A model generated the notes under the pieces. That model was not told where the DNA came from, did no database searches, and saw nothing but the letters and a program-made list of their open reading frames with translations. A DNA stretch of 64,000 nt from Dipteronia dyeriana (Eukaryota; Streptophyta; Magnoliopsida; Sapindales; Sapindaceae): NCBI GenBank assembly GCA_032871835.1, contig CM065299.1:2017001-2081000 (forward strand). Reading direction: 5' to 3'. The stretch's first letter is position 1. Each line of letters starts with the position of its first letter. A program made the translations under genes and the position numbers. This document shows, one piece after another, positions 34,229 through 47,270 of the stretch.

Positions 34229-35371
34229 ATGCCTGCTGCGGATTCCAATTCGTCTGAAAGAGATGGAGAACCCTTTGTGGAGGTTGATCCCGCTGGTCGT
34301 TTTGGGCGTTACAACGATTTGTTGGGTTCTGGTGCTGTTAAGAAGGTTTACAGGGCATTTGATCAGGAGGAAGGCATAGAGGTGGCCTGGAACCAGGTGC
34401 GGTTGAGTCATTTCAGCGAGGATCCTGTGCTCATCAACCGGCTTCACTCAGAAGTTCAGCTGCTGAGGACATTGAAAAACAAGTATATCATTGTGTGTTA
34501 TAGTGTGTGGTTGAACGATGAGCGCAACACGTTGAACTTCATAACTGAGGTGTGCACTTCAGGCAATCTAAGAACCTACAGGAAGAAGCATCGCCATGTC
34601 TCGATTAAGGCCTTGAAGAAGTGGTCGAAGCAGGTGCTTGAAGGATTGGAGTATCTCCATACACACGAGCCTTGTATTATTCACCGTGACCTCAATTGCA
34701 GCAACATCTTCATCAATGGGAACATCGGTCAGGTAGTTAGTTTGCACATCCTTCGATTAATACGAACATGATCATTAGTTGTTTATAATCACCCAAAACA
34801 AGTATCTTTTGCTTAGGATTATATTTTATGCTTCGTTCATTTGATGGAATACAAATTACGTGTGTATACATGGTATTTGATAGGATAAGAGTAAATTTAG
34901 GTGATAAATGGACAAAAAGACATTGTATTCTTATGATACTGTATTGTTGGTGAATTGAAGTGTGAGATTTGTGTGTTGTTGTAGGTAAAAATTGGTGATT
35001 TAGGGCTTGCAGCAATTGTTGGGAAGAGTCATGCAGCTCATTCGATCATCGGGACACCAGAGTATATGGCACCGGAGCTGTATGAGGAAGATTACACTGA
35101 GATGGTGGACATATACTCTTTCGGACTGTGCCTACTCGAGATGGTGACCATGGAGATACCTTACAGCGAATGTGACAACGTGGCCAAGATATACAAGAAG
35201 GTCACAGCTGGAATCAAGCCGCAAGGTCTGAACAAGGTGAAGGATCCAGAAGTGAAGGATTTCATTGAGAAGTGCATAGCCCAGCCGAGGGCTCGGCCTT
35301 CAGCCTCCGATCTTCTGAAGGATCCCTTCTTTTCCGAGCTCAACGACGATGAAGCTGACCCAGATGCTTGA
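34229..35371 (+). CDS. WNK11: WNK11-like serine/threonine kinase (With No Lysine)
   Basis: Short plant WNK kinase of 296 residues, exons 34229-34732 and 34985-35371. The Gly loop reads [13 protein letters not shown], carrying the relocated Lys of WNKs. Subdomain II is VAWNQV, lacking the usual catalytic Lys, which defines the group. The catalytic loop is [12 protein letters not shown], subdomain VII is KIGDLGLA, and subdomain VIII is [13 protein letters not shown], followed by [20 protein letters not shown] and the C-lobe ending [15 protein letters not shown]. After the kinase domain only an acidic tail remains, as in WNK10/WNK11; the long regulatory tail of WNK1 types is absent. The HRDLNCSN loop also occurs in remembered AtWNK11. 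ATG 34229 sits right after a splice acceptor and matches the remembered N-terminus (EPFVE-DP-GR). Substrate unknown. Confidence 0.93.
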
Positions 35372-37637
35372 TCACTTCTCAAATCCTAAAAGCTAGACTG
35401 TAACTCTCATTCCTGAATCTACACTACTAGTAGGCAGGTTCCGTGGTTTCGTGCTATTACACGTATGCCTCCCCAAGCTACATATGGTTTCGTTTCTCCC
35501 TAATTGATGCTTCCTCGCCGGAATGTAATCGTGTATAAAATAGTAGTAGATTGCTGCATTGTGTTTTCACTCCAGTTGTTTTGTCATTATGGTTAATTGG
35601 GCTGTAATAATGTAAATCAGTTCTCTTACTAGATGTGGTGTCTTCGTGATTTCTTGTATTCTCTTGAGGGACTCTCAAATCTTTTACCTTGTGCAAATTC
35701 TGTTAGCGACTCGGGAGACAATTGCTTTTGTTGTTGGAAGGCTAAATAAAATTTGAAAATTTTTCGAGCGACGGCGGGAAAGGAACCTAAGGCTATTTCA
35801 GAATCTAGTATAATATGCTATTCTTATTCTACGACTTGAAAGTGTGATAGGAAACAGAAAACTTTTTAATTATTTCAAGGAAACGAAAAGATTTAACTTA
35901 AAATGGAAGCTTTAGTTGTGTTAATGTTGGAAAACAAAATAAATATCCATGAATATGATACAGCTCTAAAGGATTGTATTGCTTGCGTTTTAAGGATCTA
36001 GCTCCAACTAGGTCTCTAATGAGTGAAAATTGTCTAGGTAAAAAAGTCACCATAATTTGGAACCCATATCATTTTTTTTGTGAGATTAATCTAGGGAATT
36101 TGACTATTTGTAAATATTCAGCAGATAAACAAAAATATTATTTTTAATTAGAAAAGTTTTTTTTCTTTTTTTTAGAAATATTCATGGTATTATTGTTTAA
36201 CAAAATATATTTCTAATAAATTATCAATTAAAGCAATGATGTATACCATATACATACACAATAATTTACGTATTTTGTCACACGTGCATAAGTGCTTTTA
36301 TTTTTATTTTTGTTCCCTATAGTACGTTTACATATAAAAAAAAAATACATATTACATGTAGGAGTTTTGTTATGTGGAACAATAAAGAAATAAAAAAAAA
36401 GAATCAAAAGGTAGATTTTGGGGATTGAGTTCTGCTGGTAGAAAGCAAAACAAACGCCTCTCAATTCCGAATTTTCAGAAGCCGTGCCGTTATGGGTGTT
36501 ACTATAACCTTACAATTTACAATAACTTGATCCGCACTTCATCTCCAACTTTGCATTTTCAATTCTATTTCTTCTTCTTCTCATTCATTCATGCCTCCTT
36601 TTATATTATATTTTCCAAATAACCCTCTCCCTCTTATCAACTCTCATTTCTCAATGTCATCCCATTTGAACACTTCCACAAGAAGCAATATTCTCACATT
36701 TTATTAATACTAAAACCCCCATATCTACCAAAGACTTTTTCCTTTCTTGGTGATGCATCAAAGTTAAACTTCTAATATGTAACGTGTGATGAAATCTCCA
36801 TTTTATGGATTATAATGGGCACCTACCGAAGTTCATATGACCAATCAATCAATATGGATAATTTAAATAAATCTTAAGCACACATTATTAATAGTGTCAA
36901 CGACTTACAAATAAATCAGAGAGCACGTAAACTAATCGGAAATCCTAATGGGGGAAAAACACTTAATTCCTAATTTATGATCACCGGAATCAAGTTACGT
37001 GAATCTCACATACTAATCAGGAATTAAATTCCAGCTAGAAAAGAAACTCCATTCACACCTACCACTCAAAGAATTGAGTTCTTTTTCTTGATTTTTTTTT
37101 TCTAAAAAAAACTATATTCCTTTTATTATTCATTCTCGATTAATAAACGTGTCATTTGAGAAAATGTAACTTGATCTACATGCAAGGCTCAGGTGAGGGA
37201 AATGTAAAACAAAAGGCAAGTTAGTGAATTCGAGGCCATCTTGAGATGCACAAGAATTCAACTTCTCTAGACTCGAGGAACGTTTTCAAAGCCTTAAAAG
37301 TTGGATTTTGAGTCGAGCACTCGTGTGCATTTGACTTTGACTATAAAAACAAATGACAAAAGACAGCAACTGGATGCAAGATGCAACTACACAACAAACT
37401 GATAAAACTATCTCTCATTCTGTTTCATTTCCAACTGTTTTTCTGGATTGTACAAGCCCTGATAATAATAAAATACTCTTTCACTTTAATTCTTGGGATG
37501 GTTTCCAAGCATTTATGGTCATTTTGAGGGGGAAATGAAATGAGAAGCAATGTCTTATTATTTTCCTTCTTGAACAGTAATTTACTCTCTTGTTTTTGAA
37601 ATCATTTTTTCTTTCATGAGCTTTGTGTTTGTGTGTG
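35372..37637. other. WNK 3'UTR, spacer and BTB/NPH3 gene promoter
   Basis: No supportable gene. TATAAAA at 37342-37348 is a likely core promoter for the BTB/NPH3 gene, whose ATG is 290 bp downstream. The rest is AT-rich with homopolymer tracts. Confidence 0.55.
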
Positions 37638-40114
37638 ATGGAAGTTGTGAGCTCTAAGGATAGTAGTTCAGTGGCCTCAAGTCCTTTCTCTTCACCTAAC
37701 GTCAGTGCTCTGCTAAAAATCAAGATTGTTTCATGGTAAGTTTTATCGGTTCTAGTTTCTATTTTCGTTTTTTGATGAAATACCTTGCAATTCCTTTGAA
37801 TGATGTTGATTTGCAACTCTGTCTCAGGAGCCAAGAGACTGGTTTGCCTGTTTCCATTCGGATTCGTGTGGCCAACAGAACTTTCAACCTGCACAAGGTA
37901 AGATGGATGACTTAATATTCAATGATTACTTCTAAGGAAACTGATTGATTCTAGATAACTAATCTTTTAACTCTTTTCTTCTTTCCTATTTTGCAGTACC
38001 CACTGTTTTCAAAAAGTGGATACTTCAAGAAAAGATTGAACGAATCGGCTGAGAATGAGCTACCGGAAGAGTTTCCTGGAGGACCGGAAACCTTTGAGAT
38101 GATCGCGTTGTTCATATATGGTTCGTCCACATTGATTGACCCTTTTAATGTGGCAGCCCTGAGATGTGCAGCAGAGTTTCTTGAATTGACAGAAGAATAC
38201 TGTGTCGGCAATCTCTGCGAGCGCTTTGATCTGTATTTAAACCAAGTTGTCTTGCAAAGCTGGGATGATACTCTGATTGTTCTCCAAAGATGTCAAACTT
38301 TGCTTCCCTGGGCGGAGGAGCTGCTAATCGTGAGCCGGTGCATTGAGTCTCTAGCCTTCATGGCCTGTATGGAGATTCTTGACCCGGAGAGGAGACGGGA
38401 GACACCAGTTGTGACGTTGGAGGCATTGGTTGGTCAAGCATGGTGCTGTGAAGGAGTGAAGGGGATAGTGAGCGAGGACCTGTGGATCAAAGATCTCATA
38501 GCTCTACCGTTTGGATTCTTCATAAGGATAATCGGGTCATTGAGAAGGCAAGGAATGAAAGAAAAATACGTGAAACCTATCATTGTTTTCTACGCAAACA
38601 AATGGGTGCTCTCCAAGAAGACGCGCCAATTCTGGGAGAACTCTGATGAGAAAATCGGGAAGAATGACACAAACAACAAAGCCTCAGAAATTTTACAAGG
38701 TATTCTTGATTTACTTCCTTTGGGAGAAAAGACCAGCAGAGCAATTCCTGTAGGGTTCTACTTTGCATTGCTTACTAGATCTCTTGAAGTTGGTTTGAGA
38801 AACGACATCAGGGCGAAATTGCAAGAACAGATTGCAACTGTTTTGCACTTTGCCCGGGTGGAAGATTTTCTCCTTCCAGATATTAGGACAGAGTCGATTT
38901 CCTCCAGCTCGGAGTTGGCTATAATGGAGAGCATATTTTCAACATATGTCTCATTTAGTATGGAGGCAAACCATACTCCTTCGGAAAGCAACTCAGTCGT
39001 TGCGGAATTATGGGACACTTATCTCAGCCATATAATTGCTGACCCAAAAATGGGGCCTAAAAGATTCATGGAACTCGTTGAAACGGTTCCAGTGACGTGG
39101 AGACACAGCCATGATCAACTCTACAGAGCAATGAACATCTTCCTACAGGTAAGCTTCACTAACACAATTCAAGTTAGGTCAATATGAAAATCACTTGCCA
39201 AGAGCTAAGACCATCTACCATAAAACCTGACCCTATTCTGGTATCAAACCATCAGCATGTCCGTGTCTAACCAAACAGTCTGATATCTTATTCTGGGATC
39301 TCAGTTCTAGTCATCTATCATCAGGCTTAAAAGATAAAATTGATTAACCTTTTACAGAAAGATTAATTATTGGTTAGATCAGCCAACCGATAATTTCTAC
39401 ATTGATGTTTTTCAGGCACGCAAGCATATATCACAAGATGAGAAGGGGTCAGTATGCAAATACCTCAACTGCCAGAAACTATCACAAGAATCATGCATTG
39501 AAGCTGTTCAAAATGAGATGATGCCGCTACGTCTAATTGTCCAGGCTCTTTTTGTTCAACAGCTGAACACTCATCAAGCTTTCAAAAATTGCTCAGACTC
39601 GTTCAGGTACATGCATTGTGGAGAGTTCTCTGGAAGCTTGTCTAGCTCAAGGTGTCCAAACTCCAAAAGCAAAAATCAGAGGGAGAGCCCATATTCAGAT
39701 GGAGCAGAGCCAGGCAACAGACCTTTGAGTTTCCTGCTAACAAAAGACCTTGGTATGCATAATTGCGAGTTCTCAAGAAAGGACTATGAATCCACAAGTT
39801 TCAGAATTCAGAACCTTGAACAAGAGTTCATGTCCCTGAAAAGGACCCTTCAATTGCAAAACATGTCAAGTAAAACAGAATCAAATCCAACCAGACCACA
39901 AAATATTAAATTCTATGGTCTTGAAAGTCGATCATTGAGCAAGAAGAAGAATCCACTAGGACAAGTGACAGGCTGCATTGGGCATGTAAATTTTGCTTCG
40001 CAGAGAAAATATGCCAGTAGGCTACTGAAGGTCTTTCGCCGGATATCCTTGTTTGGAAGCAGAAAATCAAAGAGAAAGCCAGGTACGCCCGGCATATGGG
40101 CCAAATCAATCTAG
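37638..40114 (+). CDS. BTB/POZ and NPH3 domain protein (At3g19850-like)
   Basis: Predicted CUL3 substrate adaptor of the NPH3/RPT2-like (NRL) family, 672 residues. Exons 37638-37735, 37828-37897, 37997-39148 and 39416-40114 join in frame. The BTB part (about residues 28-130) has LKIKIVSW, RIRVANRTFNLHKYPLFSKS, FPGGPETFEMIALFIYGS and VAALRCAAEFLELTEEYC. The NPH3 domain (about 210-500) includes LPFGFFIRIIGSLRRQGM, VGFYFALLTRSLEVG and, near the end, HISQDEKGSVCKYLNCQKLS with MPLRLIVQALFVQQ. A coiled-coil-like helix (FRIQNLEQEFMSLKRTLQLQ) and a basic tail (LLKVFRRISLFGSRKSKRK) follow, as in phototropin-linked members that bind membranes. The closest remembered relatives are At3g19850 and At1g50280. 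Target not predictable. Confidence 0.92.
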
Positions 40115-41335
40115 CAGAAATAACATAGCATGCATTGTATGCAGAATAGTTTTGAGAACAAAGACCAAATAATTACTCCTTCAAGTTATATAAAATTTTA
40201 GATTAATAGCATCTAAACTTACGCAAGCAGTGTACATCAATGATCAAACTTAAACCAGCATACTGAAAAGTAAAACATACCAACACAAACATCAAATACA
40301 TTACAGGTCATGTATTCTCTGCATATGATGTTTAAGAGATTTAATACGCATTAATTTAACCACCAAATTTTCCCTTGGAGAGTATACTACATAAAATAGA
40401 GTTCGGGATTTATTTCATCTGTGATTAATATAATCTCAACTTCTTCACAAAGATACATTAATCTTATTAACTAATTCCGATTTTTCATCACAACAGTGTG
40501 TTTGGACAACAATTTGTCAGAAAATCTTATATCAGGTAAATTGGCTATCTGACATTTGTATCTCATTCTCTCCCATGAAAACTAAATACACCAATCTCAC
40601 CACACAGCGAAGCATATATTCACGAAATGTACAAAGTTAAATATTAAAATTCACTCAAATCAGGAAGGGATCTCTACATCCATTTCCTTTTTTTCTTTTA
40701 GCAGAAATAAATCAAATAATCCTTCAATTGGAATATCGAACTACAATAAGTAAACCTTCTGCTATTGTAGATCTCCGCCGGATGCATGGTGGAAAAAAAA
40801 TCATTCTCTACAATACAGAAACACCAAATTCCATGAACAGGTTATTGACTTAGCATATACACTGTGTGTTCTAATGCTAACACTCACACCACAGATATCT
40901 CTATATACGCAAGTCAAAAATTTCTATAAGATGAACATTAAAATGGCAGCAATTTGCTAAATAAATAACGTGTCAATTCTAAGTATGTTCAGATAACAAC
41001 TTTCGATCATCTAACTTTCAGTCGCCTCGAAATAATTAAAGCTATGACTATAGCCCAAATCAAAGGCTGCAAGAATACACAAGCCTTGAAACAAAGAGAA
41101 TCTTCTTTTTCAAGCAACTTCATTCCCTCTGATGCATTTCAAAGACTGAGGATGTCAGTCTTGTGTCGCCTGTCAAAACAAAATCGAAATTTCTTTTCAA
41201 GCACTGAAGGGCATTGTGAGGGGAAACAACACAAAGAAATGAGATCAAGTAAAAGGTCATCACATTATAGGGCAATCTAGTAGAATTCAATTAATTGTGA
41301 AACTATTACCTCTGTGAAAATGTATGATAACTATT
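40115..41335. other. spacer between convergent BTB/NPH3 and MAIL-like genes
   Basis: Should hold both 3'UTRs. A short ORF at 41044-41280 (+) has no recognisable family and is not supported. Nothing else seen. Confidence 0.5.
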
Positions 41336-43993
41336 TTACGCTACAATGCTGTTACCACCCTGCTTTGCAACATCCTCGACAGTTCCAAGAGATGACTGTG
41401 GAACAACCTCTTCTGCCACTTCTGTATTATGGGTATCATTCTCACCAGCTTCATGAGCACAATGTGAGTCATTGACCTCAGCTGTTGTATCACAAGTTTG
41501 TGAGTCATTGACCTCAGCAGTTGAGTCACAAGTTTGTGTGTTCTTGACCTCAGCATTTGCATCAGAAATTTGTGTGCTCTTGACCTCATCCGCTGAATCA
41601 GACATATGAGAGTCTTGGACCTCGTTGGTTGCATCACAAATTTGTGAGTCGTTGACTTCATTCGTTGCATCACATGGCTCAGATGGCTGTGTAACATTAT
41701 TTTCTGACACTTTAACTCCTTGAAGGGCAACCTCGCTGGCTACATAAGTGAGCTGAGAGCCATTGACACCATAAGTAGCACCGCGGAGCTGGGAGCCACT
41801 GACCTCATCAACTGGATCATAAAGCTGTGATTCATCAACTCCATTTGCTGCATCACACAGCTGTGTGTCATCAACCTTGTGATCTACATCATAGAGAGAG
41901 AGCTCTGCATCATCACTCTCCCCAACTGCATGAGTCAACTGTAAATCATTTACATCGCCATCTGCCTGACGTAGGTGCATCTGATCAACCTCAACAACTC
42001 TTCCTAAAAACTGAGATTCATCCTCACTAGCTGCATGACCTTCAATGGGATCATTTTCTCTCTTCCTTTTTCCAGAACCCTTTCTTCTTACTCTTTCCTT
42101 TCCCCGTGTCCGTTTCCCAAGTTCAGTTTGTGGGGTAACTGCAACTACAACTGGACTTCCAATTTGGTCCCTCAAACATTCCTGTGCAATACACCTTATC
42201 CTAGAAATTGAGTCAAATTGTAGCTGATCCAATCCTTTTGTCGAGAATGTATCAGCTAAGTATGCAATATCCCTCAAACCAGAAATCTGCAATGGTAGGA
42301 AAAAAATAAAAGTGTTACATTTATTGCAAATAAAAAAAAAAAAAAACTAGAAAATTACAATTAATTTATTTAAGGACCTTTACCGTTCTCTGAAACTCGG
42401 ATGAGAGAGATATAGGGCGTCCCACAACTTTACGAGTAATTGTGAAATACCACTGCATGTATTCATTTTCCTCTGCATTATCATCATCTTGTACAACATG
42501 TAGTCTGCGTTCCGCCCATTCATTAAGCTCTGCCTCCATTTTTGATGACAAATCTACCCCGCCATCAACTCCACGACTCTTTCTCACCCATCGTGGTACA
42601 TCTTCTGGGATTGCTTGCAGCATCCCATATTGCCTTAGGCAGCGATCTGGAAGGTGTCTTTCTGCCTTGTCAAAGCATATCAACATGGTTTTTGATCTCC
42701 CCAAAATCAGAGTGCTTTTAATATCTTCTGGTATTACTGTACTGTCCATATATTTATAAGGAAGCCAGTCCACCTATAATCAAGACAATATTCACTGCTT
42801 TATAGCATTCTAATTTCTAGACAACAAAAAAGACATATATTAAACGACACACACTAAACTTACATCAACTGGTTTCAGGGTGTCAAGTGCTTTGCGATAA
42901 AAAATTACATCACGGTTTGTTGAAGGACCACTTTGTTTTCCTTTCCACCTCAGAACAAACGGGAAATGATCATGGATGGGATCCCGATTCAGCTTTGGCC
43001 GGCCTATATTCAGATGATAATAACTCCAACACTACAAAGAAAGATAACTTATCAATCTCATCATTTTATTTGATGACTATAAACATAGCAAGACATCCAT
43101 TGCTTCATTCAAACTTTCCACTAAAAAGAAAGAAGCGAATAACCTGTAGTAATGTCAAACAACCACAGATGGTACTTTGCGATTTCACAGAGGCATTGCC
43201 AAGTGCTCTATACAAGAATGACAACGCCCCAGCACCCCACGCATACATCCCAGCTTCATCGAAATCCTCAAACAATGGGAGATACATAACAGGCACTTTA
43301 TTCCCCGTGGTTGTAGAGAATATTGTACTTCCCACGAGGTACAACAAATAAGCTCTCGTATGCTGTTCCACTTCCTCAATTGACGCATCCTCAGGACAAT
43401 TCGAAAAGAACTCCTTCAACCAACTTAACTTCACCATCCCACCACTGGCGTAATTAGAATCTGGTACTCTCCCTAGATACCTGCTACAAACCGAACTACA
43501 AGTAGTATGCGTTATCCCAATCACAGGCTTCCCGTCTATAGCCAATCCTAACATCAAAGCAACGTCCTGAAGGGTCACAGTCATCTCCCCAACGGTGAAA
43601 TGAAACGTATTCGTCTCCCTCCTCCACCTCTCGACCAATGCAGATATAAGCGGATTGTCTAAACTAATCGCTGGAATCTTTCTCAAGTAACCAAACCCTG
43701 CCCTCTCCACTAACTCAATCTGTCTCGGATTCAACCTCCACTCCCCTAACTTCGAAGTGTGTTCGTGACACCTAAGTGCACCGCGCTCCTACACCACAAC
43801 AACAACGAATTCGAAATTCAATTTCTCTCATCATACGCTCAAATTAAAAATTTTGACTTCGACAATGTAACAGAAAAACGAAAGAGATATGAACCTGGCC
43901 TTCCCAAACAGCAGCGGAGACATGCTTCTCCTGATCGTAAAGTACGCAAGAATCAAGCGGTCCAGGATTGGTCGTTGAAGTGTCCATCAGCAT
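41336..43993 (-). CDS. plant mobile domain (PMD) protein, MAIN/MAIL-like, with C-terminal repeats
   Basis: Nuclear protein of about 750 residues with the plant mobile domain, a domain shared with transposons and with MAIN, MAIL1-3 and PP7-type proteins needed for genome stability and TE silencing. Exons (minus) 43895-43993, 43144-43788, 42864-43031, 42384-42773 and 41336-42286. Family blocks: VLYDQEKHVSAAVWEGQERG, RCHEHTSKLGEWRLNPRQIE, AGFGYLRKIP, ISALVERWRRETNTFHFTVG, EMTVTLQDVALMLGLAIDGK, WAGGA-like GAGALSFLYRALG, and in exon 4 YGMLQAIPEDVPRW. After a basic stretch (GKRTRGKERVRRKGSGKRKR, likely nuclear signal) the tail is acidic and built of about ten 12-residue repeats (such as CDATNEVNDSQI). 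Start chosen at MLMDTS; MDTS two codons on, or an in-frame ATG at 44029, are alternatives. Probably the MAIL2 relative, from gene order. Confidence 0.88.
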
Positions 43994-44454
43994 TTGATTA
44001 TCTCGAACTGAAACCAAAAAATATCTCATTCGATGAAGTCGTAATTAACCTTGACAACCGTTTGGCTACCAAGAAAGCGAAGGAAAACGAAGGAAACGAA
44101 AGGAAAATCTTCGATTCCATGGTTTTTGTATGTGTTTGAAAATTGTGAGTCGGTTTTGTTTTGAGAGGAGTTTTATGAACAGAGTTAATAAATTTAAAAA
44201 TACAAAACGACGACGGAGAAGAGTGAAACTAACCTGAGAACTCGATAGATTTAAATGCAAAACGACGCCGGAGGGCAGAGAAATCGCACTGGTCTCTCAA
44301 GTGAAGAAAATTGAGCAAGAGAGAATATTGTATCTGAAAACCCTCAAAACGACGAAGAAGGCGTCGTTACAGATAAGAGAAAACGATGAGTTTTGAGTGA
44401 TTTTTGGCGTATTGTTGTTGCTGTCGCAAAACCTAATCCCACTTTTTTCTTGTT

Positions 44455-44520
44455 AACTCCCTCGGACACGTGGCATCGGTTAACTGCAACTTTGGGCCCG
44501 AGCCCATGTATCGGCCCAAT
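44455..44520 (-). promoter_or_regulatory. ABRE/G-box and site II-like words upstream of the MAIL-like gene
   Basis: ACACGTGGC at 44466-44474 is a G-box/ABRE core; GGGCCC with AGCCCATG and CGGCCCAAT follow within 45 bases. They lie about 470-520 bp upstream of the chosen minus-strand start. Function is suggested by motif only. Confidence 0.4.
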
Positions 44521-45904
44521 TTTATAGATATTTTATATGGGCTCTTGTCTGATCCAACATTTAGTAGGACATCAAAAGCTTTCTATGATGACCAGACAAG
44601 TTGAAATTCAAAGTTGTAATATATTAAAAAAATTTATGACCGGATATATCGTGATTATAAGTTCAAGTAGTATCTTTCTTTTAAATTCTGAATTGAGTCC
44701 ATTTTTATTCATCCAAGAAGGGCAGGTGTTAACCTCCTTCCATACGGATGATATATGTTTAGAAAAAGATAAATTTATCCTAAAAATTAATAATATTTAG
44801 ATAAAAATTTATCGATTTTATAGATATATATCGTTCATATAAGAGAAGGTAACATTAAACCCTTTAAACGGTGAGTAAAGTCAACTCCCCTGAATTGTTG
44901 TAATATTTTAATAAAATTTAATACATTTAAACAAATTTCAAAGATATTATTACATATGAGTTTATGACTACTCAACAAGCACTCACACCATGTATTATGA
45001 CTACTCAAAAGCAAGCACTCACACCACACCCTGATTGAATATTTGCTTCTCGTACATCCAATGGCTTCCAAGTTCCAGTAACAAAAAAATAATGTTTTTT
45101 TTTTTTTTTTGAAAATACAACTACTGACAGGACCTGACGAAACTGATTAAACACGGTTTAGAATACTGCTCTCATTAACAGAGACATGTTATATATGGAC
45201 TACAACTCTTACAACTCTCACAATCGAATAGAAAACTACTTTCACAAATCGGACGAAAACTCTCCACGTATGTTTATAAAAACAAATTTACATTAATAAA
45301 TTGCTCCCCTAAAACTAGGGGTGTCAATCAAGCCGGATTGAACTAATTCGCTCTAAAAAAATTCTAAATTTTTACTATTAAGATCGAGTTAAATTATGAC
45401 CTGAATACTATTAAGAACAAATCACACAAAGGACATAACATTTTTTACCGTGAAATTTATCGCCCACCACTAATAAAAGTGCATTATCACTTGTACTAAT
45501 AAATAATATGTTCTCGAGTTCTAAATTTTTTAATGGATAATAATTAATTCTTATAAAAGACTTCTCACATATTCTATGAAGTAAATTCAAACATTCAAAC
45601 TCTTTTTAAATGGACTATTAAATAAACAAGTGATTAATGTGATATATATTTTCAATCAAAGACTTTTTCTCTAATAAATTAAAACACTTTCAATAACCAA
45701 AAACCATTGAAAGAAAACTCCACTTGTATATACACATAATGAAAGAAAATCACATTGAAAATAACAAATTTTAAAATAAAATAATAAAAAACAATCAGAG
45801 AATTAGATCTCAAATTAAACAAGTTGGGACAAGCTAATACTAGAGACAATTATAGTACAAACAAGCCCAGTTAATATAATATAACAAGCTGTGAATAATC
45901 CAGA
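44521..45904. other. intergenic DNA between MAIL-like and thymidine kinase genes
   Basis: No supportable gene. Carries a 5'-truncated SINE fragment (about 45090-45290) and a CTAGGGGTGTCAATC word near 45317 that resembles one end of a hAT-type non-autonomous element, without a recognisable partner end. Confidence 0.5.
45090..45290 (-). mobile_element. truncated SINE copy (same family as at 13.5 kb)
   Basis: Begins on the plus strand with a T-run (the element's A-tail) and contains GAAAACTCTCCACGTATGTT, matching GAAAACTCTCCACACATGCT of the 13.5-kb copy at the corresponding place. The tRNA-like head with A and B boxes is missing, so the copy is 5'-truncated. Borders are approximate. Confidence 0.5.
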
Positions 45905-47183
45905 TTAGATACAACCATTAAATAGCTGGATCTGCCTCAAAGAAGGGTTGGTCCTCTGAATCTTATGAGACTCCAACACACTTCTTGCAGCTTCAATGAC
46001 TACTTGTCCATTCACATTCACATTCACATAGTGCTGACGACACACCGGCATGTACACATCAGCTCCTCCAATGAGTTCGGTCTGCTTCTCCCCCGTCTTC
46101 CGCAACGTAAAGAATGCCCGTTTGCCACAGAGCTCGCAACGGGCGCTCAACTTGGTCACAGTTTCGGCTAGGGGTATTACGTCAAGAACTGATCCAAAGC
46201 TTCGTCTTAATAAATAAAATAACATTCACATTAAAAAGAATTTGATATACAAATAATTGATCGTATCATGATAAATATTTAAAATCCGGACCTCAAATAA
46301 TCACCGTCGAGGCCTGCAACAATTACGGTTTTGCCATCGTGATCAGCAGCCTTGCAGCAAAAATCGTAAAGATCTTCAAAGAATTGGGCTTCGTCAATAC
46401 CAATCACATCAAGCTGCTCATACAAAATCAATTGTAAAATTGAACATCAAATCATCCAAAAAATAAAACTTTTTCCGATAATTCAATTGATGAATTGCTT
46501 GGCAACTGATTACATAATACCATCGATTATACAAAATCAAAAGTTAAATTGAACATCAAATTCCAAAAATTAAAAACTTCTCCAATTTTTAATATATTCA
46601 ATCGATGAATTTGCTTCGCAATTTATCAACAATTTATGCTCAATCAGATTCCTCTACTTAGTCAAAGTAACAATTAAATAAACATAAAATATCGTAAGCT
46701 GTTCACACCTGAGTAGGGGATTCAGGTTATTTACTGTAATAATTAAAAAAAAAATGATTAAGCGAAAATTAAATCCAAACAAAATCACCTTCTCATAAGC
46801 ATCGTCGCCGAGTTTGGACCGAAACGACGTCAGATCGGGAAGCGCCCAACACGGAAACTTGATTCCGTCGTGAGTCTCCACCGAGTCAATCGCGTATCTA
46901 GTGTCCTTACTTGATTTTATCATCGCAACACTTCTACACTCACAAATTTTTAAAAAAATAAATAAATAATCAAATAAGTAAATTCACTGTTTAAATTAAC
47001 ATAAATATGGCATAAACAAAATCAAATTAAGTACCTGCCGTTGTTTCCTTCAGATCTGATCCGACGGAGGAGAGCGGTGGTCTTCCCGGCAAACATGGGG
47101 CCGATGATGACGTGGACCTCACCGGAAGCACAGTGGGATCCGTCGATCGGATTCAGCATGATTGAGGGCTTGAAGGAGGCCAT
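45905..47183 (-). CDS. TK1: thymidine kinase (TK1 type)
   Basis: Phosphorylates thymidine with ATP in the dTTP salvage pathway. Minus-strand exons 47035-47183, 46789-46930, 46292-46413 and 45905-46205 encode 237 residues, the usual length. Visible motifs: Walker [10 protein letters not shown] (about 29-37), the Walker B-like block [17 protein letters not shown], the [20 protein letters not shown] block, zinc-site cysteines [11 protein letters not shown] and the C-terminal pair in MPVCRQHY, with the lasso region [19 protein letters not shown] that binds thymidine. Start chosen at MASFKPS because a TATA-like CTATATATAT (plus-strand 47271-47282) sits about 90 bp upstream. The same frame stays open to an ATG at 47369, which would add a 62-residue basic, Ser-rich, transit-peptide-like extension. 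In Arabidopsis TK1a neighbours an RRM gene and ESS-2 (from memory). Confidence 0.95.
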
Positions 47184-47270
47184 GGTTGAGAGGAAAAAAG
47201 CAAAATTAGGGTAAAAGTGGAGAGATCGGAACGGATTCGAGTCGTGGAGAGAACGAGCCCTTAGAGTTTG

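Noticed and set aside
41044..41280. 78-codon ORF between the BTB/NPH3 and MAIL-like genes
   Set aside because: No recognisable domain, and it lies in the likely 3'UTR zone of convergent genes.
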